Source: Euryarchaeota archaeon TMED117
Lineage (GTDB): Archaea > Thermoplasmatota > Poseidoniia > Poseidoniales > Poseidoniaceae
Direction: 5' to 3'
Length of the DNA stretch: 13,138 nucleotides
Assembly (NCBI GenBank): GCA_002171315.2
Contig: NHFS02000017.1
Coordinates: forward strand, 1-13,138
Shown piece by piece: positions 1-7,295 of this stretch. The notes under the pieces were generated by a model that ran no database searches, had not been told where the DNA came from, and saw nothing but the letters and a program-made list of their open reading frames with translations. The position numbers and the translations under genes are program-made. Position 1 is the first letter of the stretch. Every line of letters starts with the position of its first letter.

Positions 1-825
1 GCTTCTACAACAAGTTACATCGCTACTGCACCCCTCTCTGGAGAAGAGCCCATCTATTCGATGACCATCAGCCCGATTACAATACCCCGAGAAATACAAG
101 AGGGCAGTCTTGCAACAGTAACCATTGATCTTCAAAACTCAGGACAGTTAACTGGTCCTAATGGACAGATGCTGCTCATCGATTCAGATGGAAGCATACT
201 CGCCCAAACGCCCACTTCTGCAATGACTGCGGGTTCAACCTCGAAAATCGACCTGTCGTTTGAGGTCCCTACTGGAACAGAACTTCTTCTTACTGCACAA
301 TGGACTTTTGCAAGTACTGTTTTGGAATCCGAGAAGAGTTTTTCAGTTCAACATAAAGAAGCTGAAGAGGAAGGATTTGAAGTCCCATGGGTCGCAATCG
401 GTGGAGGCATCGCTACTTCTGCCGCTATCATTTTGGTTCTCCATCTTCGACGTTCATCAGAATCTGAAATCGGGGCGTCTGAAAAGAAAAAGAAGGAAAA
501 GAAAAAGGTTGTCAAGAAAGAAGTTGAAGCAGGAGAGCGCTCATGCCCATCTTGTGAGAGAACGTTACGGATTCCTGGCGACTATTCAGGTACAGTACGT
601 TGTCCTGACTGCTCTGAGCGGTTCGAAGTCGAAGCGGAGATTGAGGAAGAGATCGAAGAAGAGATCGAAGATGACGATGATGATTTAGAGATTATAGAAA
701 CACCTCCTAGCAAGATTGAGATTTCATGTCCTGAATGTTCCTCGAAGTTACGAGTACCTTCTGACTATGAGGGTTCTGTGCGATGCCCTTCTTGCTCAAC
801 TGTATTCTCGGCAAAGCAGGATTAA
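1..825 (+). CDS. Single-pass membrane protein with two cytoplasmic zinc ribbons (5' end cut by window)
   Basis: The reading frame is open from base 1, so the ATG at 61 is probably internal and the true start lies outside the window. Numbering from that ATG, residues 1-100 are beta-strand-like with alternating polar and hydrophobic residues, resembling an extracytoplasmic Ig/CARDB-type domain. A hydrophobic segment at about 109-129 is followed by Arg-Arg and a lysine-rich stretch (141-153), placing the C-terminus in the cytoplasm. There follow two near-identical zinc ribbons of the form CPxC-x15-CPxC: C162/C165/C181/C184 and C223/C226/C242/C245, both with a (I/V)P(G/S)DY core. A strongly acidic linker (191-210) separates them. 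The ribbons resemble MJ0042-type or other small zinc-ribbon modules. Function is unknown; a surface or sensing protein with an internal protein- or nucleic-acid-binding module is inference. The full length and any signal peptide cannot be judged here. Confidence 0.8.
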   Translation, partial: ASTTSYIATAPLSGEEPIYSMTISPITIPREIQEGSLATVTIDLQNSGQLTGPNGQMLLIDSDGSILAQTPTSAMTAGSTSKIDLSFEVPTGTELLLTAQWTFASTVLESEKSFSVQHKEAEEEGFEVPWVAIGGGIATSAAIILVLHLRRSSESEIGASEKKKKEKKKVVKKEVEAGERSCPSCERTLRIPGDYSGTVRCPDCSERFEVEAEIEEEIEEEIEDDDDDLEIIETPPSKIEISCPECSSKLRVPSDYEGSVRCPSCSTVFSAKQD

Positions 826-864
826 TAAAGGGACTGTTGTATTTTATTACAGCGAGGGGCCACT

Positions 865-1521
865 ATGGCGGGGCATTTTCAAGAGTTTGAAGACGAATAT
901 CTCGAAACTATGTATGAATTCTACGAATCAGAACCTCATTTGCGAGTACGAACTGGTGACTTAGCTCAGAGACTCAATGTTTCTCCGGCTTCTGCTACAG
1001 AAATGATTCAACGTTTATCGGCAAAAGGATTCATCGATTATGTTCGGTACAAAGGTGCTAAATTAACCGAAAATGGATTGATTCATGGTAGAACTATGAA
1101 ACGACGTCATCGGCTCGCAGAAGTTCTTCTTGAAAGGATACCCTTTGATGGAAATCCACACGAAACAGCATGTCGTCTCGAGCATGCTATCGATGATGAT
1201 CTCGAAGTTGCATTGACCCTTTTACTTGGAGATCCAGTACTTGACCCAAGCGGAAGAGACATACCAAAAGCGACTACAGAGATCAGCGATAGAATCTCAT
1301 CAAAAGTCAATGAATTTACCTCGCTTTCTTTACTTGGAAAAGGGCAAGAAGCATCCATTGTTGGTCTTCTTGCTTCTGAAGACCTGATTGGACTCTTCGG
1401 AGAGCGTTTGGCAATCGGATCAGTAGTCAAATCCCTTGGTTCATCCCAATTCGATGCAAATGGAACACTTGTCGAACTTGATTCGACTATTTCCGATTCA
1501 ATTATCGTACGAACTCAATGA
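865..1521 (+). CDS. DtxR-family metal-dependent transcriptional repressor
   Basis: This is a 218-residue three-part DtxR-type regulator. A winged helix-turn-helix occupies about residues 8-75, with the recognition region around SPASATEMIQRL. A dimerization/metal domain follows (about 76-140), and an SH3-like FeoA-type domain ends the protein (about 150-218). Metal ligands are recognisable: RRHRLAE carries H82 and E86, H99 follows, and ACRLEH gives C103, E106 and H107. The Cys of ACRxEH matches the iron-type DtxR/IdeR pattern rather than the Glu found in manganese-type MntR, but the position of DtxR Met10 is an acidic residue (E11), closer to MntR. Metal preference is therefore uncertain between Fe(II) and Mn(II). 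It probably represses metal uptake genes; none is next to it. A GAGGGG stretch lies five bases before the ATG, and an AT-rich patch (836-849) may be its promoter. Confidence 0.9.
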   Translation: MAGHFQEFEDEYLETMYEFYESEPHLRVRTGDLAQRLNVSPASATEMIQRLSAKGFIDYVRYKGAKLTENGLIHGRTMKRRHRLAEVLLERIPFDGNPHETACRLEHAIDDDLEVALTLLLGDPVLDPSGRDIPKATTEISDRISSKVNEFTSLSLLGKGQEASIVGLLASEDLIGLFGERLAIGSVVKSLGSSQFDANGTLVELDSTISDSIIVRTQ

Positions 1522-1590
1522 GTTGTAATCTAACCGTTTTCCTTCTTCTACAGGACGAACGCTTTTGACTCATGTTCGCAAGGGACGTTC

Positions 1591-3093
1591 GTGAGCGAGA
1601 CAGTTGATTCATCCTTGCCCTCCGTTTTGGAATCTCCTCTTTTGGAAAGAGAACGATTTCTTCTTTCGATCGATAATCAGATTCTTTCCTCTGGATTGCG
1701 TCTCACCTTGCTCCTTCCAGTGTTTTCTCTTTTCATTTTATTAGGCTCATGGGCCTATGAAGGAACTGACCCAAATTGGTGGGAATCAAGTATTGAACCT
1801 TCACTTGAACAGTCATTTAGTTCGAGTTTGTTACTTCTAGGTTCAGTTATTGGCATTGGATGGTTGTTGGTTTTAGGATTGCACCGATACAGAATTTCAC
1901 TCTCGCATTCAGCTTTTAACCAAGCGATCAAGTTATCTCAAGAACAACATCAAAGCATCGAAGCATTGCATGGCTATGATGGGATGGCTCACCGTATTCA
2001 AGTTCAAATAAGGATTCACTCACTTTGCTTCACAAGCGCAGTTTTGGGGTGTATTGGTCTTGTTTTTGTTCTCCTCTTTGGACTTGATATTTCTCTTGGC
2101 CGAAACATCTTCATCGTGTCATGGGGCTTGCTCATGCTCGCACTTGGATTGCATATGTCGACAAGGCAGCATCGATTTAACATGGTTAACAAATCAGGCT
2201 TGTTAGACGCCTTTGAGGCTCCCGTTCACCCTTCTACCTTGCACAGTGTGTTTGATGACATGATTCGAACGCAACTCGATCCGTTACTTCGTTCAAAATA
2301 CGATCTACTCATGCGAACTGTCCAAAGTCACGTAAAGCGTGGTGTTAAGCATGATTTTGCACGGGAAAAGATTCTGATGACACTCTATCGTCATTACAAT
2401 GGAATGGATTCTAAAACTATGAAACTCGAATTTGAAGAAGTGATCAAAGAAGATGGAATACAAGCGTTGCTCGATGAAGATTCCTTTAGTCTTGAATTGT
2501 GGCTAGAATTGATTGAACATGCAAGAACACAATGTCCAGCATTTTTCCGACTTGTTGATCGAATAGAACAGGATATGGAATTTGGTCGACCTTCTGCACT
2601 CAAGGATCTTGTTTTCGAAGTCGACCTTGAGAATGTGGTTACCAAAAGAGCGAATCTCTTTGTTTTCATGCACAACCTTTCCAAGAAGAGTAAGACAGTC
2701 GTATTCCGCGTACAGTCCCCGGATTTCCGCCCGCATGAAATTGCTATGCGATATGAGTTGGAACCTGGAAAGGAAGTCTGGTGGTCATCTGAATCACTTC
2801 CTATTGCCGTTGAGGGAAATGAAGACGTTCTTGGCAAGATGACTGGATTGCTCAAGGATGGTACCATGGCATGGCAAACGCTCCTACCAGAACGATTTGG
2901 TGATGCAACAGTTTCTGTACGGTTAGAAGAGCCTAGTGGGGACTTATTGATTGGTCGACAAATCAATGTCAATGTTCGCAATGAGTTTAGAACACGTTTG
3001 CGTCGATCCATATCTGTAAGTGGACAGTTGCTTGGTTCGTTGATTATTGGTCTTGGAGTCGTGCTTGAACTGTTCGATATTTTCAATGTTTGA
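1591..3093 (+). CDS. Unrecognised 500-residue polytopic membrane protein
   Basis: I do not recognise this family. It starts with GTG at 1591; no better in-frame ATG lies nearby. Five hydrophobic segments are visible, at about residues 36-57, 76-97, 144-165, 172-189 and 476-496. Between the fourth and fifth lies a soluble region of some 280 residues. The first half of this region is helical and charged (about 215-335), with a stretch (252-292) rich in Lys/Glu. The second half (about 340-465) is beta-rich with paired Trp (W397, W398) and ends in LIGRQINVNVRNEF, which resembles an Ig-like or beta-sandwich fold. An N-terminal four-helix bundle with a soluble domain re-anchored at the C-terminus could be a scaffold or envelope protein; this is inference. 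It follows the DtxR gene after 69 bases, and that gap contains the inverted repeat ACGAACG (1555-1561) / CGTTCGT (1586-1592), the second arm overlapping the start codon. Confidence 0.75.
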   Translation: MSETVDSSLPSVLESPLLERERFLLSIDNQILSSGLRLTLLLPVFSLFILLGSWAYEGTDPNWWESSIEPSLEQSFSSSLLLLGSVIGIGWLLVLGLHRYRISLSHSAFNQAIKLSQEQHQSIEALHGYDGMAHRIQVQIRIHSLCFTSAVLGCIGLVFVLLFGLDISLGRNIFIVSWGLLMLALGLHMSTRQHRFNMVNKSGLLDAFEAPVHPSTLHSVFDDMIRTQLDPLLRSKYDLLMRTVQSHVKRGVKHDFAREKILMTLYRHYNGMDSKTMKLEFEEVIKEDGIQALLDEDSFSLELWLELIEHARTQCPAFFRLVDRIEQDMEFGRPSALKDLVFEVDLENVVTKRANLFVFMHNLSKKSKTVVFRVQSPDFRPHEIAMRYELEPGKEVWWSSESLPIAVEGNEDVLGKMTGLLKDGTMAWQTLLPERFGDATVSVRLEEPSGDLLIGRQINVNVRNEFRTRLRRSISVSGQLLGSLIIGLGVVLELFDIFNV

Positions 3094-3129
3094 ACACTTT
3101 TGTTGAATCCATAGGTTTGAAATGCAAAA

Positions 3130-3143
3130 CCACTACGCAGTGG
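3130..3143 (+). repeat. Hairpin CCACT-ACGC-AGTGG before the coiled-coil gene
   Basis: Perfect 5-base arms with a 4-base loop end one base before the ATG at 3145. In RNA it could mask or present the start codon, or in DNA serve as an operator. Confidence 0.35.
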
Positions 3144-3144
3144 T

Positions 3145-4152
3145 ATGTTGGGTTCCAAAGACCAAGCAGAAGAACGCCCTGATGCTGAACTACGTGACCG
3201 TTTGCACGCTATGGAAGCAAAGGTACGAAAGTTGCGAGATATTCGTAATAACTACAGTTCTGAGGCACGTTCTGCAGCAGATCAACGTAATGCAATTCAA
3301 GGTCAATACAAAGAGCACAAGGAAAAGGTAGAACTTGTCCTTGCAGAAGTAAAGGCAATTCGAGCTGAAATCCGATTGTTCAAAGAGAAGCGAAACGCAA
3401 TTCAAGACCAAATCAGATCCATTATCGGCCAGGCCAAAGGACGACGTGGAGAGAAGAATGAGAAAAAGAGTGCAACTGCAGAACATGCGCAATTAAAGCG
3501 GGATGTTGCAAACTTGGAAAACCTCTACAATACGTCTGCAATGGGTCCTAAGAAAGAAAAAGAGACCATGGAAAAGATCAAACAAATGAGTCGTCGAATC
3601 CAAGAACTCTCTCCTGAAGTTGAAGCATTTGAACTCGTTGCGGTTGACCTCGATGACCTTGACTCTGCGATTAAAACTCTCAAGGCTGAGGCTGATGCAT
3701 CACACCAAGCCATGCTCGAAGCAGTTGGTCGTGCTGATGAAAAATCCAAAGAAGTAGATGAAGCCTTTTCCCATCGAGATTTCCTCAAAGCAGAAGGTGA
3801 TCGTCATCACAATGAGTACGTAGCACTTCGAGGAAAAGCAGACGAAACACATTCTAAAATCGATGAAATGATGACAGATGTCAACAAGGTCAGAGATGAA
3901 CTTAACATGGCTCGAGAAGAGCGAAAATCATGGATGACTGACCACAATGAAGCTGTTTCAAAGAGCCTGAAAACTGGTGCTGAATCAGAAGAAGTTGCCG
4001 AGGGATTGATTTCAAGTCTACTCGACAAAGGAACTCTTACCTTTGGTGGTATGGGTAACGAAGAAACAACTGCAAACAATCCTCCACCACGTCGTGGCGG
4101 TAAGAAAAAGATGCGCCGAGTGGATATGTCCGCAGGTCGACGCCGTCGTTGA
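3145..4152 (+). CDS. COG1340-like archaeal coiled-coil protein with Arg-rich tail
   Basis: The protein has 335 residues, almost wholly charged and helical, with heptad-like coiled coil from about residue 12 to 290. The central segment around LENLYNTSAMGPKKEKETM (124-142), followed by EKIKQMSRRIQEL, matches the hallmark of the archaeal COG1340 coiled-coil family, where a short helix with a Q/N-T-x-x-(L/M) turn precedes a Lys/Glu helix. The typical end motif (LLDKGTLTFGGM, 292-303) is also present. COG1340 has been likened to yeast Bfr1 from memory; function in archaea is not established. After residue 305 comes a disordered Asn/Pro segment and a basic tail (316-335) ending in RRRR, which could bind RNA, DNA or the ribosome. 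The ATG lies directly after the small hairpin CCACT-ACGC-AGTGG (3130-3143). The stop codon falls 5 bases before the ATG of the next gene, so the two are probably co-translated. Confidence 0.85.
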   Translation: MLGSKDQAEERPDAELRDRLHAMEAKVRKLRDIRNNYSSEARSAADQRNAIQGQYKEHKEKVELVLAEVKAIRAEIRLFKEKRNAIQDQIRSIIGQAKGRRGEKNEKKSATAEHAQLKRDVANLENLYNTSAMGPKKEKETMEKIKQMSRRIQELSPEVEAFELVAVDLDDLDSAIKTLKAEADASHQAMLEAVGRADEKSKEVDEAFSHRDFLKAEGDRHHNEYVALRGKADETHSKIDEMMTDVNKVRDELNMAREERKSWMTDHNEAVSKSLKTGAESEEVAEGLISSLLDKGTLTFGGMGNEETTANNPPPRRGGKKKMRRVDMSAGRRRR

Positions 4153-4157
4153 TCAAC

Positions 4158-5201
4158 ATGCTCGGAATCATCATGGCCGGTGGCCAAGGTTCTCGTTTGA
4201 GACCAATTACCGATGCTCGGCCGAAACCAATGGTTGAAGTTTTAGGACGCCCAGTTATTGATTTTGTAAAAGATTCAATGGTCCAAGGTGGTGTTGATTC
4301 ACTTATTGTTACCACTGGATATCGTGGAGAAATGCTCGCTGCTCATGTGGAACAATGGAATACAGAATCAACATCTGGACGAATCAATCAAGAACATACT
4401 CCTATGGGGACAGCAGGTTCTGTTCGACTTCTCATGGATGAGATTACCGATACTGTGATCATTGGTTCTGGTGATTCAGTGGCTTCTTTTGATGTAGCAG
4501 CTCTCCTCCAAGCACACAAAGACAGTGGTGCAAAAGCTACGATGGCTCTATGGGAAGTTGAAGACCCAAGTCCATTCGGAATTGTAGGTCTTTCAAATTC
4601 AGAAGAAGGTGATGTTGATGGTGAACTTCGAGAGGGATACATTCGAAAATTCAAAGAGAAACCTCGACCTGAAGAAGCATTTTCCAATGTGATCAATGCA
4701 GGATTATACATCCTTGAACCTGAGGTAATGGCTCTTGTTCCTGAAGGTGAAAAGTATGATTTCTCCAAGAATCTCTTCCCTCGTCTCTTAGAGATGGGAT
4801 GGCCAATGTATGCCAAAGCAATCGATGGAGTTTGGTTCGATGTAGGTTCACCAACTGAACTCATCCGGGCGCAGCATGTTTTGATTGAACAACGCAACAC
4901 ACTTCCGTTCCCAATGCCTGATGGGTCAGTCGATGGAAATGGTTCGTTCGTTTCCAACGCTGCACATATTGGTTCCAATGTTGAACTTCACAAATCCGTT
5001 ATCGCAACAGGATGCAGTGTAGGCGATCAATCCACTCTTCTGGAAACCGTATTGATGGAAGGTGCGAGTGTTGGTTCGAATGTTTCTCTTTCAGGTTGCA
5101 TTCTTTCGCCAGGTTCAGTTGTTGAGGATAATGTTTCAGCAGTAGATCTTGTGCTCGGAGATGGCGAGTGCTTGAACACCAATGATAATCGCCTTTCATA
5201 G
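4158..5201 (+). CDS. Sugar-1-phosphate nucleotidyltransferase (GlmU/RfbA/ManC superfamily, COG1208 type)
   Basis: From the ATG at 4158 the protein has 347 residues; a TTG at 4149, overlapping the previous stop, would add three. The N-terminal Rossmann-like NTP-transferase domain (about 1-240) has the nucleotide signature GGQGSRLRP (8-16) with PKP at 22-24. It also has a probable metal/substrate Asp at D106 (IIGSGDS), EKP (167-169), NAGLYILEP (180-188) and VWFDVGSP (225-232). After residue 262 there are hexapeptide-like repeats (IGSNVELHKSVI, VGDQSTLL, VGSNVSLSGCIL) forming a short left-handed beta-helix. This arrangement is typical of COG1208 enzymes that make GDP-mannose, dTDP-glucose or UDP-sugars from a sugar-1-phosphate. 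The exact sugar and nucleotide cannot be read from sequence. It is likely to feed glycan, S-layer or glycolipid synthesis, although no glycosyltransferase is in the window. It is tightly coupled to the coiled-coil gene upstream. Confidence 0.92.
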   Translation: MLGIIMAGGQGSRLRPITDARPKPMVEVLGRPVIDFVKDSMVQGGVDSLIVTTGYRGEMLAAHVEQWNTESTSGRINQEHTPMGTAGSVRLLMDEITDTVIIGSGDSVASFDVAALLQAHKDSGAKATMALWEVEDPSPFGIVGLSNSEEGDVDGELREGYIRKFKEKPRPEEAFSNVINAGLYILEPEVMALVPEGEKYDFSKNLFPRLLEMGWPMYAKAIDGVWFDVGSPTELIRAQHVLIEQRNTLPFPMPDGSVDGNGSFVSNAAHIGSNVELHKSVIATGCSVGDQSTLLETVLMEGASVGSNVSLSGCILSPGSVVEDNVSAVDLVLGDGECLNTNDNRLS

Positions 5202-5222
5202 ATTTCAGTAGGGATTGGGTTC

Positions 5223-5228
5223 TAATAC
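5223..5228 (+). promoter_or_regulatory. TATA-like box for the 75-residue protein
   Basis: TAATAC is centred about 25 bases before the ATG at 5250, the spacing expected if transcription starts at the start codon. Confidence 0.35.
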
Positions 5229-5249
5229 CCTCGCTCATTGACAGAAACC

Positions 5250-5477
5250 ATGTCAGCAGAACGAACCTATGACCGAACATGGGAAGAAATCGAAGCCATG
5301 CTTGGACGTGCTGAGCGAAAGATGACCGACTGGAAAGAATTGTTTGAGGATTGTCGACAACGCGGGGACCGTCAAGGAATGAAAGATGCAGTTCGAAACT
5401 ACAAGGCACTTGAAGGCGTCATTAAGACTCTGAAGTGGACTCTTGGAGACGTATCAATCGATACGCCGCTGGAATGA
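5250..5477 (+). CDS. Small unknown helical protein (75 residues)
   Basis: I do not recognise it. The ATG at 5250 gives 75 residues; an in-frame TTG at 5238 would add four. I prefer the ATG because a TATA-like box (TAATA, 5223-5227) is centred 25 bases before it. The protein is highly charged and apparently all helical, with two helices separated around QRGDRQG: residues about 7-34 with conserved-looking aromatics (W11, W29) and about 37-62. There are no Cys residues, no signal peptide and no TM. It may be a helical hairpin adaptor or nucleoid-type protein, but this is a guess. Its stop codon is one base from the stop of the convergent pdxS gene, leaving no room for a separate terminator. Confidence 0.65.
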   Translation: MSAERTYDRTWEEIEAMLGRAERKMTDWKELFEDCRQRGDRQGMKDAVRNYKALEGVIKTLKWTLGDVSIDTPLE

Positions 5478-5478
5478 T

Positions 5479-6471
5479 TCACCAGCCACGTTGGTCGAGT
5501 CGAACTTCCAATGTTTCAAGTTCATCGCCTTTCATAGCATCGCCTTTTGTCATTGCCATTGCTTCTGCGACCTTTGCACCATCATTGTAGTGAGCAGTTG
5601 CTATCACAATCGCATCTGCCATTGTTGGAGGATCGTCGGACTTGAAGATTCCAGAGCCAACGAAGATACCATCCATTCCCATTCTCATCATGTGAGACGC
5701 ATCTGCAGGTGTAGCAATTCCACCTGCTGAGAATGTTACGACAGGAAGACGGCCTAGTTGCTTAACATCATCAAGAATCGAGCGAAGAGAAGACCGCATG
5801 TCATCATCGATAGGGCCAAAAGGCGTCTCAAGGTGAGTACCTGGAAGTTTCGAAGTGTTTGCAAGAACTCGATATCGCTCAGCGATGAGATCTGCAGTTT
5901 CATCAAGAAGGTCATTGTCCATCGACTGAACTTGCTTTATTTCTTGAGTGATTAAACGAGAATGTGTGACTGCAGCAACGAGGTTTCCTGTTCCTGCTTC
6001 ACCCTTGGTACGAATCATAGCAGCACCTTCGTATATTCGACGTACTGCTTCTCCGAGCTCAGTTGCTCCACAGACGAATGGAATTTCGTAGGATTTCTTG
6101 TCAATGTGGAAGAAAGGATCTGCAGGGGTAAGAACTTCGGACTCATCGACCATGTCAACGCCCATAGATTCGAGAATACGAGCTTCTCCTTCGTGACCAA
6201 TACGGGCTTTTGCCATAACCGGAATTGAAGTACAATCGAGGATTCCTTGAATCATGTCAGGGTGACTCATTCGAGCGACTCCACCAGCAGCGCGAATGTC
6301 AGCAGGGACACGTTCTAGGGCCATGACTGCAACCGCACCTGCTTCTTCAGCAATTGCTGCTTGTTCAGCATCAACGACGTCCATAATAACGCCGCCTTGT
6401 TGCATTCTAGCGAATCCTCTTTTCAAGAGGTCACTACCGTGTCGTAGTTCGGAGAAATCGGTATGTATCAT
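5479..6471 (-). CDS. pdxS: Pyridoxal 5'-phosphate synthase, synthase/lyase subunit PdxS
   Basis: PdxS condenses ribose 5-phosphate, glyceraldehyde 3-phosphate and ammonia into pyridoxal 5'-phosphate in the DXP-independent route; the ammonia normally comes from the PdxT glutaminase. The match to the family is close along the whole length: GGVIMD, the block MALERVPADIRAAGG, PVMAKARIGH, RTKGEAGTG and GIFVGSGIFKS. Numbered from an upstream ATG at 6480, the catalytic residues are D34, K91 and K159, corresponding to D24, K81 and K149 of the Bacillus enzyme. About 35-40 extra residues around 203-240 are typical of archaeal PdxS. I prefer the ATG at 6471 (330 residues) because a TATA-like box (6492-6497) is centred about 24 bases before it, suggesting a leaderless message; the ATG at 6480 would give 333. 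No pdxT lies in the window, so the ammonia donor must be encoded elsewhere. Confidence 0.97.
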   Translation of the reverse strand: MIHTDFSELRHGSDLLKRGFARMQQGGVIMDVVDAEQAAIAEEAGAVAVMALERVPADIRAAGGVARMSHPDMIQGILDCTSIPVMAKARIGHEGEARILESMGVDMVDESEVLTPADPFFHIDKKSYEIPFVCGATELGEAVRRIYEGAAMIRTKGEAGTGNLVAAVTHSRLITQEIKQVQSMDNDLLDETADLIAERYRVLANTSKLPGTHLETPFGPIDDDMRSSLRSILDDVKQLGRLPVVTFSAGGIATPADASHMMRMGMDGIFVGSGIFKSDDPPTMADAIVIATAHYNDGAKVAEAMAMTKGDAMKGDELETLEVRLDQRGW

Positions 6472-6491
6472 GGCTCTCATCCCAACGGGAG

Positions 6492-6520
6492 GTATAACCC
6501 TTCAAGAAGGTTGGTTAACC
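6492..6520 (-). promoter_or_regulatory. Probable pdxS promoter with palindromes
   Basis: Read on the - strand, TTATAC (6497-6492) is centred about 24 bases before the pdxS ATG at 6471. Just upstream are a CCTTC-AA-GAAGG repeat (6499-6510) and a perfect GGTTAACC palindrome (6513-6520), a possible operator. All of this lies in the 54-base gap after the ferredoxin stop. Confidence 0.4.
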
Positions 6521-6533
6521 GCCACAGTGAAAA

Positions 6534-6809
6534 TCAAGAGCCAAGAACTGGAGAATCGCCTTCAGCAATCTCTGCATCTGCGGACTCTTCTTCGTTTTTA
6601 TCAATCCATGCCTCTTCTTCGTCAGGCACGTCAGTATCTGCGAAAATCGCTTCAACAGGACATTCTGGAACACATGCTCCGCAGTCAATGCATTCGTCTG
6701 GATCAATGATGAGGTATGTGTCCATTTCACGGAATGCTTCTACAGGGCAAACCGCAACGCAATCTTGGTACTTGTGGTCAACACATGCAGAAGTCACAAC
6801 GTGAGTCAT
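6534..6809 (-). CDS. 7Fe-type ferredoxin (3Fe-4S / 4Fe-4S)
   Basis: This is a small electron carrier close to the Azotobacter FdI / bacterial FdxA type. Family proteins begin M-(T/A)-x-VVT-x-x-C, so the ATG at 6809 (MTHVVTSAC, 91 residues) is preferred; ATGs at 6830 and 6827 would add seven or six residues. Numbered from 6830, C16, C24 and C57 would bind a 3Fe-4S cluster and C28, C47, C50 and C53 (CIDCGAC) a 4Fe-4S cluster. The free Cys of FdI in the first loop (C11) is His here (H19), so that cluster cannot easily become 4Fe-4S by that route. The C-terminal tail (about 65-98) is acidic and probably disordered. It lies between the COG1325 gene and pdxS on the same strand, but pdxS seems to have its own promoter. 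The redox partner is unknown. Confidence 0.93.
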   Translation of the reverse strand: MTHVVTSACVDHKYQDCVAVCPVEAFREMDTYLIIDPDECIDCGACVPECPVEAIFADTDVPDEEEAWIDKNEEESADAEIAEGDSPVLGS

Positions 6810-6881
6810 GACTTTACGCAGTGTCATCACCTACTTGAATGCTATTCATGGAAGCATGTCAGTTTAGGCTATCCGAAAATC

Positions 6882-7295
6882 TTACTCGAATACTTGCATA
6901 GCAATATCGGTAGAATTTTGCCCTGGATAGACTGCTACTTTCATTCGAACTTTGATGACTGGGCCGTTATGATCTTGTGGGGTTAGAGACACGACTTGTC
7001 CAATTATTTTCTCTAAATCGAAACGAGCGTGGATCACATTATTCTCATCCATTCGTTGTTCGAGTTGTTCTCGGATAAGTTTAGAGTTGCTTTCTCCAAT
7101 CCGTTGAACAAAGTCCAAAACGAGTTTATTTTTCTGTACGTGTGTACTGAGTAAAGCAACCTTTGGTCCATGGTAAGACGAGGTCATATCGACATCCCAT
7201 TCTGTCCCAGTAAACCACTGAAGGGCTTCGGTGACCAAATCGATATCCTGCAATTCATGGGCTGTGGCAGTAGCATTGACGTGAAGGATGCCCAT
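6882..7295 (-). CDS. COG1325/PF01877-type archaeal RNA-binding protein (exosome-associated family)
   Basis: The protein has 137 residues and fits the archaeal family of small RNA-binding proteins (COG1325, Pfam PF01877), often annotated as predicted exosome subunit. Supporting features are the N-terminal strand with HVNATATAHE, and a YHGPKVALLS segment that matches the family's GxxGNPI-like turn. A helix around LIREQLEQRMDEN and the final I(K/R)V-type strand (PVIKVRMKVAVYP) also fit. The family's usual R-(L/F)-D-K-Q-x-A segment reads RFDLEKIIGQ here, so it is a divergent member. Family members are often near ribosomal protein or RNase P genes; here the divergent neighbour is ribosomal protein eS1. 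The likely role is RNA processing or ribosome biogenesis, by inference from family and context. Confidence 0.72.
   Translation of the reverse strand: MGILHVNATATAHELQDIDLVTEALQWFTGTEWDVDMTSSYHGPKVALLSTHVQKNKLVLDFVQRIGESNSKLIREQLEQRMDENNVIHARFDLEKIIGQVVSLTPQDHNGPVIKVRMKVAVYPGQNSTDIAMQVFE

Noticed and set aside
260..688. A 142-codon + strand frame overlapping the zinc-ribbon protein
   Set aside because: Arg/Lys-rich frame-shifted reading of the Lys/Glu-rich segment; no domain features.
2394..3158. A 254-codon open frame on the - strand opposite the 500-residue membrane protein
   Set aside because: Ser/Arg/Asn-rich composition typical of antisense shadow; the + strand frame has TM helices and sensible residue use.
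4388..4978. A 196-codon - strand frame opposite the nucleotidyltransferase
   Set aside because: The + strand protein has complete family motifs; the antisense product is Ser/Pro-rich and unrelated to anything.
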